A stretch of DNA of 64,000 bases from Streptomyces sp. NBS 14/10 (lineage in GTDB: Bacteria; Actinomycetota; Actinomycetes; Streptomycetales; Streptomycetaceae), in contig NZ_NCSM01000010.1 in assembly GCF_002224125.1 (NCBI RefSeq), forward strand, positions 166,780-230,779. The letters run 5' to 3'. Below, piece after piece: positions 55,625-64,000 of the stretch; positions within the stretch are counted from its first letter, which is position 1; every line of letters starts with the position of its first letter. The notes under the pieces are model-generated. The model was not told the DNA's origin. It was given only the letters and a program-made list of their open reading frames with translations, and searched no databases. The position numbers and the translations under genes were made by a program.

Positions 55625-56652
55625 CGACGACCGCGGTCAAGCCCGCCACCATGGCCCAGGCCCTGGGCCGCGCGCTGCGCGACGCGATGGCCGCCGACCC
55701 GGCCGTGCACGTCCTCGGCGAGGACGTCGGCACACTGGGCGGCGTCTTCCGGATCACCGACGGGCTCGCCAAGGAGTTCGGCGACGACCGCTGTACGGAC
55801 ACCCCGCTAGCGGAGGCGGGCATCCTCGGCACCGCCGTCGGCATGGCCATGTACGGGCTGCGGCCCGTCGTCGAGATGCAGTTCGACGCCTTCGCGTACC
55901 CGTCCTTCGAGCAGCTTGTCAGCCATGTCTCCCGGATGCGCAACCGCACCCGCGGCGCCCTGCCGATGCCCATCACCGTGCGGGTGCCCTACGGCGGCGG
56001 CATCGGCGGTGTGGAGCACCACAGCGACTCCTCCGAGGCGTACTACATGGCGACGCCCGGCCTCCATGTGGTCGCCCCGGCCACCGTCGCCGACGCGTAC
56101 GGGCTGCTGCGCGCCGCCATCGCCTCCGACGACCCGGTCGTCTTCCTCGAACCCAAGCGGCTCTACTGGTCGAAGGCCGAATGGTCCCCCGACCACCCCG
56201 AGGAGGTCGCCCCGATCGGCCGCGCCGTGGTGCGCCGCCCGGCCACCGGCGGGCGGGCCGCCACCCTCATCTCGTACGGGCCCTCGGTGCCCGTCTGTCT
56301 GGAGGCCGCCGAAGCGGCCTCGGCCGAGGGCTGGGACCTGGAGGTCGTCGATCTGCGGTCGCTGGTGCCCTTCGACGACGAGACGGTGTGCGCCTCCGTC
56401 CGCCGGACCGGGCGCGCCGTCGTCGTCCACGAGTCCACGGGCTTCGGCGGCCCCGGCGGGGAGATCGCCGCCCGGATCACCGAGCGCTGCTTCCACCACC
56501 TGGAGGCGCCGGTGCTGCGCGTCGCCGGGTTCGACATCCCCTACCCGCCGCCGATGCTGGAGCGGCACCATCTGCCCGGCGTGGACCGGGTGCTGGACGC
56601 GGTGGCCCGGCTGCAGTGGGAGTCGGAGTGGACCGAGGGGAGGGCGGTGTGA
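55621..56652 (+). CDS. bkdB: 2-oxoacid dehydrogenase E1 component, beta subunit
   Basis: The 343-residue protein begins TTTAVKPATMAQALGRALRDAMAADPAVHVLGEDVG and contains CTDTPLAEAGILGTAVGMAMYGLRPVVEMQF and GIGGVEHHSDSSEAYYMATPGL (active-site His region). ATG 55621 overlaps the E1 alpha stop. It pairs with E1 alpha in an alpha2beta2 decarboxylase. Confidence 0.92.
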   Translation: MTTTAVKPATMAQALGRALRDAMAADPAVHVLGEDVGTLGGVFRITDGLAKEFGDDRCTDTPLAEAGILGTAVGMAMYGLRPVVEMQFDAFAYPSFEQLVSHVSRMRNRTRGALPMPITVRVPYGGGIGGVEHHSDSSEAYYMATPGLHVVAPATVADAYGLLRAAIASDDPVVFLEPKRLYWSKAEWSPDHPEEVAPIGRAVVRRPATGGRAATLISYGPSVPVCLEAAEAASAEGWDLEVVDLRSLVPFDDETVCASVRRTGRAVVVHESTGFGGPGGEIAARITERCFHHLEAPVLRVAGFDIPYPPPMLERHHLPGVDRVLDAVARLQWESEWTEGRAV

Positions 56653-58172
56653 TGGCGGAGGTGCGCGAGTTCACCCTGCCCGATCTGGGTGAAGGGCTCA
56701 CCGGGGCGGAGATCGTGCGCTGGCTGGTGGAGGTCGGCGAGGTCGTCGCGGTCGACCAGCCGGTCGTGGAGGTCGAGACCGCCAAGGCGCTGGTGGATGT
56801 GCCCTGCCCGTACGGCGGGGTGGTGACCGCCCGCTTCGGCGAGGAGGGCACCGAACTGCCGGTCGGCGCACCGCTGCTGACGGTCGCCGTGCCGACCGGG
56901 GAGGGCGGGACGCAGACCGTCGGGGGCGGGACGCAGACCGTCGGGGATGGGTCGTCGACCGCCGGGGGCGGGTCCTCGGCGGTCGACGGCAGGGCTCCGG
57001 CTGCCGAGGGCGGGTCCGGCAATGTGCTGGTCGGCTACGGCACCTCGGCCCCCTCCGCGCGGCGCCGCCGTGTCCGTCCGGCCCCGCCTGCCCCGGCCTC
57101 CGGCCCGGTTGGGGGAGTTGGCGGGGGTGCTGGTGAGGGCGTTGCTGAGGGCTTGGCCGGGGGCCTCGCGTCGACAGCGACCTCTGGCCCGGTTGCCGCG
57201 AGCAGCCCGGCCGCCGCGGCCAACCCGGTTGCCGCGCACCCCGTACCGCCCGCGCCGGGGTCCGGCCCGGAGGCCAACGGCGCGGCACGGCCGGCGCCCG
57301 GCCCCGTCTCCGTCATCTCGCCGCTCGTCCGGCGGCTGGCTCGCGAACACGGACTGGATCTGCACGAGCTGCGGGGCTCCGGGCCCGACGGGCTGATCCT
57401 GCGCGGGGACGTGGAAAGGGCCGCACAGGCCGCGCAGGCTGCACAAGCTGCCCCGGCCCCGGCCCCGGCCCCGGTCGCCGCAGGCACGCGCGAGGCCGAT
57501 GGGACGCGCGTCGCGGTGCGGGGCGTACGCGGGGCCGAGAAGCTGGCCCGCAGCCGACGGGAGATCCCCGACGCGACGTGCTGGGTGGACGCCGACGCGA
57601 CGGAACTGCTCGCCGCCCGCGCGGCCATGAACGCGGCGGGGCCCAAGATCTCCCTGCTCGCCCTTCTCGCCCGGATCTGCACGGCGGCCCTGGCCCGCCA
57701 CCCCGAGCTGAACGCGACCGTAAGCGAAGGCGAGATCACGCGCCGCTCCGATGTCCACCTCGGTTTTGCCGCACAGACCGACCGGGGCCTGGTGGTCCCC
57801 GTGGTGCACGACGCGCACGCGCGGGACACGGCCGGGCTGTCCGCCGAGCTGACCCGCCTCACCGAGGCCGCCCGCTCCGGCACCCTCACCCCCGCCGAGC
57901 TGACCGGAGGCACCTTCACGCTCAACAACTACGGCGTCTTCGGCGTCGACGGCTCGACGCCGATCATCAACCACCCCGAGGCCGCGATGCTCGGCGTCGG
58001 CCGGATAGCGGCGAAGCCATGGGTGCACCAGGACCAGCTGGCCATACGGCAGGTGGTGCAGCTGTCGCTGACCTTCGACCACCGGGTCTGCGACGGCGGC
58101 ATCGCGGGCGGCTTCCTGCGCTATGTGGCCGACTGCGTGGAACATCCGGCGGTTCTGCTGCGATCCGTGTAG
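56652..58172 (+). CDS. bkdC: 2-oxoacid dehydrogenase E2 component (dihydrolipoyl acyltransferase)
   Basis: The 506-residue protein has one lipoyl domain (DLGEGLTGAEIVRWLVEVGE, lipoyl-Lys in VETAKALVDV), a long Gly/Ala/Pro linker with GGTQTV repeats, a peripheral-subunit-binding domain (VISPLVRRLAREHGLDLHELRGSGP) and the acyltransferase domain ending LSLTFDHRVCDGGIAGGF with the catalytic HXXXDG. The start may be GTG 56649. No E3 gene follows, so a lipoamide dehydrogenase from elsewhere must serve. Confidence 0.93.
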   Translation: MAEVREFTLPDLGEGLTGAEIVRWLVEVGEVVAVDQPVVEVETAKALVDVPCPYGGVVTARFGEEGTELPVGAPLLTVAVPTGEGGTQTVGGGTQTVGDGSSTAGGGSSAVDGRAPAAEGGSGNVLVGYGTSAPSARRRRVRPAPPAPASGPVGGVGGGAGEGVAEGLAGGLASTATSGPVAASSPAAAANPVAAHPVPPAPGSGPEANGAARPAPGPVSVISPLVRRLAREHGLDLHELRGSGPDGLILRGDVERAAQAAQAAQAAPAPAPAPVAAGTREADGTRVAVRGVRGAEKLARSRREIPDATCWVDADATELLAARAAMNAAGPKISLLALLARICTAALARHPELNATVSEGEITRRSDVHLGFAAQTDRGLVVPVVHDAHARDTAGLSAELTRLTEAARSGTLTPAELTGGTFTLNNYGVFGVDGSTPIINHPEAAMLGVGRIAAKPWVHQDQLAIRQVVQLSLTFDHRVCDGGIAGGFLRYVADCVEHPAVLLRSV

Positions 58173-58222
58173 GTCGTGGCGACGGAGGCGGTACTCGGCC
58201 GTCACCGGGACATACTCATGGG

Positions 58223-59049
58223 GTGACGTATGACGCTGTGATCCTGGCCGGAGGCGCCGCCCGGCGGCTGGGCGGCGCCGACAAGCCGGCGCTGCGGGTG
58301 GGCGCCCGGCCGCTGCTCGACCGGGTGCTCGACGCCTGCCGGGGCGCCGAGCGGACCGTCGTCGTCGGCCCGCGCAGACCGACCGCGCGGCCCGTGCACT
58401 GGATCCGCGAGGAGCCGCCGGGCGGCGGGCCGGTCGCGGCCGTCGACGCCGGACTGCGCCGGACCACGGCGCCCGTCGTCCTTCTGCTCTCCGCGGATCT
58501 GCCGTTCCTCACGGGCGAGACCGTCGGGGCGCTCGTCAACGGCCTCGGCGAGGCCGAAGGGGTGCTGCTCACCGACTCGGACGGCCGCGAGCAGCCGCTG
58601 GTCGCGGCGTACCGGGCCGAGCCGCTGCGCCGGGAGATCGCCCTGCTCGCGGCGGAGCACGGCGGCCTCGCCGGACTGCCCCTGCGGCTGCTCACCGCCG
58701 ACTTGAAGCTCGGCCGTCTGCATCACCCCACTGCCTCCTTCGACTGCGACACCTGGGAGGACATCACCACTGCCCGCGCACGGATCAGGGAGCATGGACA
58801 CGTGTTGGACGAATGGATCGCCGCAGTCAAGGCGGAGCTGGGCATCGACCTCGATGTCGACACCGCCGCCCTTCTCGACCTCGCCCGCGACGCCGCGCAC
58901 GGCGTCGCCAGGCCCGCCGCGCCGCTGACCACCTTCCTCGTCGGCTACGCGGCCGCCCAGCAGGGCGGCGGCCCCGAGGCGCTGGCCGCCGCCACCGGCA
59001 AGGCGGCCGAGCTGGCCGCCCGGTGGGCCGAAGAGGCCGAGTCGACGGG

Positions 59050-59053
<4 letters not shown>
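58223..59053 (+). CDS. Molybdenum cofactor guanylyltransferase-like protein fused to a DUF6457 domain
   Basis: GTG 58223 gives 276 residues. Residues 1-190 are a MobA-type nucleotidyltransferase: AVILAGGAARRLGGADKPAL (nucleotide loop), GPVAAVDAGL and LLLSADLPFLT (metal Asp). Residues about 195-276 form a separate helical DUF6457 domain (VLDEWIAAVKAELGIDLDVDTAALLDLARDAAHGVARP). MobA attaches GMP to molybdopterin. The stop overlaps moeA (ATGA), which supports a cofactor role. Confidence 0.88.
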
Positions 59054-60722
<1,669 letters not shown>

Positions 60723-60738
<16 letters not shown>

Positions 60739-60760
60739 GGACTGGCCCGGAACGTGAGGA
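60723..60760 (+). repeat. 19-bp perfect tandem duplication over the moeA stop codon
   Basis: CTGGCCCGGAACGTGAGGA occurs at 60723-60741 and again at 60742-60760. The first copy holds the moeA stop (60736-60738) and both end in GTGAGGA, resembling a ribosome site for the gene at 60775. Confidence 0.95.
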
Positions 60761-60774
60761 GTAGCCTCCCCGCC

Positions 60775-61752
60775 ATGTATGCGATCACCATCCCCGAACC
60801 CGGCGGCCCCGACGCCCTCGTGTGGGCGGAGGTCCCCGATCCCGTACCCGGCGAGGGCGAAGTCCTGGTCGATATCGCGGCCGCCGGCGTGAACCGCGCC
60901 GATCTGCTGCAGCGCCAGGGCCACTACCCGCCGCCCCCGGGCGCCCCCGACCACCCCGGCCTTGAGTGCTCGGGCCGGATCGCGGCGCTGGGCCCCGGCG
61001 CCGGCGGCTGGGCGGTGGGCGACGAGGTGTGCGCGCTGCTCGCGGGCGGCGGTTACGCCGAGAAGGTGGCCGTGCCCGCGGGGCAGCTGCTGCCCGTGCC
61101 CCCCGGCCTCGACCTGGTCACCGCGGCCGGCCTCCCCGAGGTGGCCGCGACCGTCTGGTCTAACGTCTTCATGCTCGCCCACCTCCGGCCGGGCGAGACC
61201 CTGCTGGTGCACGGCGGCTCCAGCGGCATCGGCACCATGGCGATCCAGCTCGCGAAGGCGGTCGGCGCGCGGGTCGCGGTCACGGCGGGCAGCGCGGAGA
61301 AGCTGGCGGCCTGCCGTGAGCTGGGCGCCGACGTCCTGATCGACTACCACGAGCAGGACTTCGTCGAGGAGGTGCGCACCGCCACCGAGGGCGCCGGAGC
61401 CGATGTGATCCTCGACATCGTCGGCGCGAAGTACCTCTCCCGGAACGTGGCGGCCCTCGCCACCAACGGACGGCTGGCGATCATCGGTCTGCAGGGCGGC
61501 GCGAAGGCCGAGCTGAACCTCGGCGCGCTGCTGGCCAAGCGCGGCGCCGTCATGGCCACCAGCCTGCGCGCCCGCCCCCTCGCGGAGAAGGCGGCGATCG
61601 TCGCGGCGGTACGCGAGCACGTCTGGCCCCTCGTCGAGAGCGGCCGGGTGCGCCCGATCGTCGACCGTACGATCCCGATGCGCGAAGCGGCCGAGGCGCA
61701 CCGTGTGCTCGAGCAGAGCGGCCATATCGGCAAGGTGCTGCTGACGGTCTAA
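60775..61752 (+). CDS. NAD(P)H quinone oxidoreductase, zeta-crystallin/QOR type
   Basis: Medium-chain reductase without zinc. The 325-residue protein has GVNRADLLQRQGHYPPPPGAPDHPGLECSG (read in parts), LLVHGGSSGIGTMAIQLAKAVGA (cofactor loop) and DVILDIVGAKYLSRNVAALATNGRL. It belongs to the PIG3/QOR branch of quinone reductases. An in-frame GTG or TTG upstream at 60754 is less likely. The start lies 36 bp after moeA. Confidence 0.92.
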   Translation: MYAITIPEPGGPDALVWAEVPDPVPGEGEVLVDIAAAGVNRADLLQRQGHYPPPPGAPDHPGLECSGRIAALGPGAGGWAVGDEVCALLAGGGYAEKVAVPAGQLLPVPPGLDLVTAAGLPEVAATVWSNVFMLAHLRPGETLLVHGGSSGIGTMAIQLAKAVGARVAVTAGSAEKLAACRELGADVLIDYHEQDFVEEVRTATEGAGADVILDIVGAKYLSRNVAALATNGRLAIIGLQGGAKAELNLGALLAKRGAVMATSLRARPLAEKAAIVAAVREHVWPLVESGRVRPIVDRTIPMREAAEAHRVLEQSGHIGKVLLTV

Positions 61753-61829
61753 TCCTGGGCGGTCCCGGGTGCCGTGCCCATGCCGTCGTGTGACGCTGAA
61801 ACCGTCATGCGACGGCTCGGCACGGGAGG

Positions 61830-62288
61830 GTGACGACCGTGAGACCTGCGCTTCGTAGGCTGCGCACGCTGCCGGCGGTGCTGGTGATGGCCGGTGTGGC
61901 GCTGCCGGCCGTACCCCTCGTGGCGCGCGCCGACGACAACGACGAGCTGGCCGGGACCCGCGCCGGAGAGGGCCGGGCGCACCCCGGGCGTACCGATGAG
62001 CCCGATGCCGCACCGCCCGCCGCGTCGGTCGGGCCCGCCCCCTCGCGGCGGGCCGGCGAGGGCGCGGGGGAGCGGCAGCGCCAGCAGGGCCAGGGCCAGG
62101 GCCAGCGGACACCGACGCAGGGGCCGCAGGGCTCGTACGAGGACGCGTACGACCCCGCCGACGCCGCGCGGACCGACGCCGTGCCCACCGGGCGGACGCT
62201 GCGCGTGCTGCCGCTGGGCACCGGCCTGGCCCTGATGGGGCTCGGCCTGGGGCTGGCGTTCCTCGGGCTGAGGCTGCGCCGTCAGTGA
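61830..62288 (+). CDS. Small exported protein with C-terminal membrane helix
   Basis: Function unknown. The 152-residue product has a signal peptide (VRPALRRLRTLPAVLVMAGVALPAVPLVARA), a disordered Gln/Gly/Pro-rich middle (RQRQQGQGQGQR) and a C-terminal helix (LGTGLALMGLGLGLAFLGL) with a basic end. Topology is type I. Start GTG 61830. Confidence 0.72.
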   Translation: MTTVRPALRRLRTLPAVLVMAGVALPAVPLVARADDNDELAGTRAGEGRAHPGRTDEPDAAPPAASVGPAPSRRAGEGAGERQRQQGQGQGQRTPTQGPQGSYEDAYDPADAARTDAVPTGRTLRVLPLGTGLALMGLGLGLAFLGLRLRRQ

Positions 62289-62354
62289 GGAACGGCGCCC
62301 GATCCTGACCACCCTCCCCCTCCGTACGGGTGCTCGTGCGGAACAATGGGGGTT

Positions 62355-62915
62355 ATGAACCAGCCGATGAACGAACGATCGCAGGAGAGCCCGCACGTCC
62401 TGGTCGTCGGCCCGGACGGCATGGCCCTCGGGAGCGCCACTTCTGGCGACGGCGGCGGTGACGACGAGTCGCGCGAGGTTCCCGTGACGGAGATGGTCGA
62501 ACAGCCGGCCAAGGTCATGCGCATCGGCAGCATGATCAAGCAGCTTCTGGAGGAAGTCCGCGCGGCGCCTCTCGACGAGGCCAGCCGGGTCCGTCTCAAG
62601 GAGATCCACGCCAGCTCGGTGAAGGAACTGGAGGACGGTCTCGCGCCCGAGCTGATCGGCGAGTTGGAGCGCCTTTCCCTTCCCTTCACCGATGACGCGG
62701 TCCCGACCGAGGCCGAGCTGCGGATCGCCCAGGCCCAGCTGGTCGGCTGGCTCGAGGGCTTGTTCCACGGCATTCAGACGACGCTGTTCGCCCAGCAGAT
62801 GGCGGCGCGCGCGCAACTGGAGCAGATGCGCCGGGCCCTGCCGCCGGGCCTCGGCGGCGAGGACGGGGAGGGCGGGCCGCAGCACGGCGGCGCGCGTTCG
62901 GGCCCGTACCTTTAG
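62355..62915 (+). CDS. bpa: Bacterial proteasome activator Bpa (PafE)
   Basis: ATP-independent ring-forming activator of the 20S proteasome. From ATG 62355 the product has 186 residues. The helical core shows VMRIGSMIKQLLEEVRAAPLDEASRVRLKEIHASSVKELEDGLAPELIGELERLSLP (read in parts) and LVGWLEGLFHGIQTTLFAQQMAARAQLEQMR. The C-terminus ends GPYL, close to the GQYL tail that docks into the proteasome in mycobacteria. An in-frame ATG at 62346 adds three residues. Confidence 0.93.
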   Translation: MNQPMNERSQESPHVLVVGPDGMALGSATSGDGGGDDESREVPVTEMVEQPAKVMRIGSMIKQLLEEVRAAPLDEASRVRLKEIHASSVKELEDGLAPELIGELERLSLPFTDDAVPTEAELRIAQAQLVGWLEGLFHGIQTTLFAQQMAARAQLEQMRRALPPGLGGEDGEGGPQHGGARSGPYL

Positions 62916-62953
62916 CCGTCAGCCGACCCCTTTTACCCACGGCTATACCTACA

Positions 62954-62995
62954 GCGGGCCGTTTTCGGGACTCATGAGCCCCGGAGACGGCCCGC
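62954..62995 (+). terminator. Hairpin after bpa
   Basis: GCGGGCCGT (62954-62962) pairs with ACGGCCCGC (62987-62995), with further weak pairing inside. It begins 38 bp after the stop. Confidence 0.65.
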
Positions 62996-63132
62996 AGCTG
63001 TTGTGCCCCGCGCCGCGAAATGGCCCATGGCCCCGCCCTCGGATTGTCCCCTGACAGTGGTCCGATCGCTTTTCTAGCCTGGGCCTGGTCGTTGATCAGC
63101 CCAGAACAGAGAACAGAGAGAGGTCCGCCACC

Positions 63133-64000
63133 ATGCGCATCTTCGTCGCGGGAGCCACCGGCGCCGTCGGCCGTCGCCTCGTCCCGCTTCTCGTCGCGGC
63201 GGGACACGAGGTGACCGGCGGGACGCGCACCCCGGAGGGGGTGGAGCGGCTGCGCGCGCAGGGGGCCTCGGCCGTACGCCTCGACGTCTTCGACGCCGAC
63301 AGCGTGCACCGGGCGGTCGCGGCAGCCGCCCCCGAGGCGGTCGTCCACCAGCTGACCGACCTGGCGCACGGCGACCGCGCCGCGAACGGGCGGATCCGCA
63401 GGGAGGGCACCCGTCACCTCGTCGACGCCGCCAAGCGCGCCGGGGTGACGCGTATCGTCGCCCAGTCGATCTCCTGGGCCTACGCGCCCGGCGACGCCCC
63501 GGCCGACGAGTCCACCCCGCTCGATATGGCGGCGGAGCCGCCGCGGGCCGGGATGGTCGGCAGTCTGCGGGCGCTGGAGGAGGCGGCGGCGGAGATCGAG
63601 ACACATGCCGTACTGCGTTACGGGACCTTCTACGGCCCCGGGACCTGGTACGCGCGGGGCGGGCCGCTGGAGGCCGCGCTGCGCGGCGAGCAGGCGGCGG
63701 GGGACCGGGCGCCGGGGGACCGGGCGGCGGGGGATCCGGCGGCGGGGGATCCCGTGGCAAACGATCCGGTGGCGGCGCTGATCGGCCCGGTCGTGGCGGG
63801 CGACGCGGTCAGCTCGTTCGTCCATGTCGAGGACGCCGCCCGCGCCGCGGTGGCCGCGCTGGACTGGCCGAGCGGCACGGTCAACGTCGTGGACGACGAA
63901 CCGGCCCCGGCCCGCGCGTGGCTGCCGGCGTTCGCGGCCGCGGTGGGCGCTCCGGCGCCCCCGCCCGCGCCCGCCGTGGACGGCGGCCGGGCGGGCTGGG
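63133..64000 (+). CDS. NAD-dependent epimerase/dehydratase family protein, C-terminus cut by window
   Basis: Extended or atypical short-chain dehydrogenase. ATG 63133 (AGAGAGGT upstream) opens a frame still open at the window end, at least 289 residues. RIFVAGATGAVGRRLVPLL is the NAD(P) loop, TRIVAQSISWAYAPG and VLRYGTFYGPGTWYARG the core strands. The YXXXK catalytic pair is not evident, suggesting an atypical member. A short tandem insertion (GDRAPGDRAAGDPAAGDP) at about 190-215 is encoded by near-identical 15-bp units. Confidence 0.85.
   Translation, partial: MRIFVAGATGAVGRRLVPLLVAAGHEVTGGTRTPEGVERLRAQGASAVRLDVFDADSVHRAVAAAAPEAVVHQLTDLAHGDRAANGRIRREGTRHLVDAAKRAGVTRIVAQSISWAYAPGDAPADESTPLDMAAEPPRAGMVGSLRALEEAAAEIETHAVLRYGTFYGPGTWYARGGPLEAALRGEQAAGDRAPGDRAAGDPAAGDPVANDPVAALIGPVVAGDAVSSFVHVEDAARAAVAALDWPSGTVNVVDDEPAPARAWLPAFAAAVGAPAPPPAPAVDGGRAGW

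Overview
The window is a block of a Streptomyces chromosome centred on the replication origin. The evidence is very high GC with strong third-position bias, frequent GTG starts, the order rpmH-dnaA-oriC-dnaN-gnd-recF-dciA-gyrB-gyrA, a DnaA with a very long low-complexity linker, and actinomycete-specific genes (crgA, DUF5324, the pknB/pstP/fha island, class E sortases, bpa). The species cannot be fixed from sequence alone. I see no prophage, insertion sequence, CRISPR array or rRNA gene.

Layout. (1) 1-1204, minus strand: yidC (truncated by the window edge), yidD, rnpA and rpmH, a protein-insertion, tRNA-processing and ribosome block reading away from dnaA. (2) 1661-14195, plus strand: the replication core, with oriC (about 970 bp, roughly twenty DnaA-box-like 9-mers) between dnaA and dnaN. 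(3) 14257-22874: tRNA-Ile, a small DLW-39 protein, a secreted membrane-anchored protein, a tail-anchored Ser/Thr kinase, an HTH regulator, tRNA-Ala, an HTH/coiled-coil/receiver protein, a DUF5324 protein, a cyclophilin and a rhomboid protease. (4) 22945-23158: a second, compact DnaA-box cluster upstream of crgA. (5) 23188-36816: the cell envelope and division island: crgA, a DUF881 protein, three class E sortases flanking a glutamine amidotransferase (pabA/trpG), then on the minus strand fhaA-fhaB-pstP-ftsW/rodA-pbpA-pknB. (6) 37142-41774: tRNA-Leu and accessory genes (azoreductase with a divergent HxlR regulator, DUF2252, an HPD-containing J-like protein, rhodanese). (7) 41825-58172: aromatic and branched-chain acid catabolism: an acyl-CoA dehydrogenase, paaABCDE, an embedded DUF5819-HTTM-SpoU block, paaN, paaH, a TetR regulator (PaaR-like), an Lrp-type regulator and E1alpha-E1beta-E2 of a 2-oxoacid dehydrogenase. 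(8) 58223-64000: mobA-DUF6457 fusion, moeA, a quinone oxidoreductase, a small membrane protein, bpa and a truncated epimerase.

How it works together. Region 5 is a coherent signalling and wall-synthesis module: PknB senses wall fragments through PASTA domains, PstP reverses it, FhaA and FhaB read the phosphothreonines, FtsW/RodA and PbpA polymerise and cross-link peptidoglycan, CrgA coordinates division, and the sortases anchor surface proteins. Region 7 appears to be tied together by one inverted-repeat operator, ACCGNNCGNNCGGT, found upstream of paaA, between paaN and paaH, and (one central mismatch) upstream of the 2-oxoacid dehydrogenase operon. This suggests that PaaR couples 2-oxoacid decarboxylation to phenylacetyl-CoA breakdown. 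The neighbouring acyl-CoA dehydrogenase instead has a perfect KstR-type site. Perfect DnaA boxes also lie in several catabolic promoters, far from oriC.
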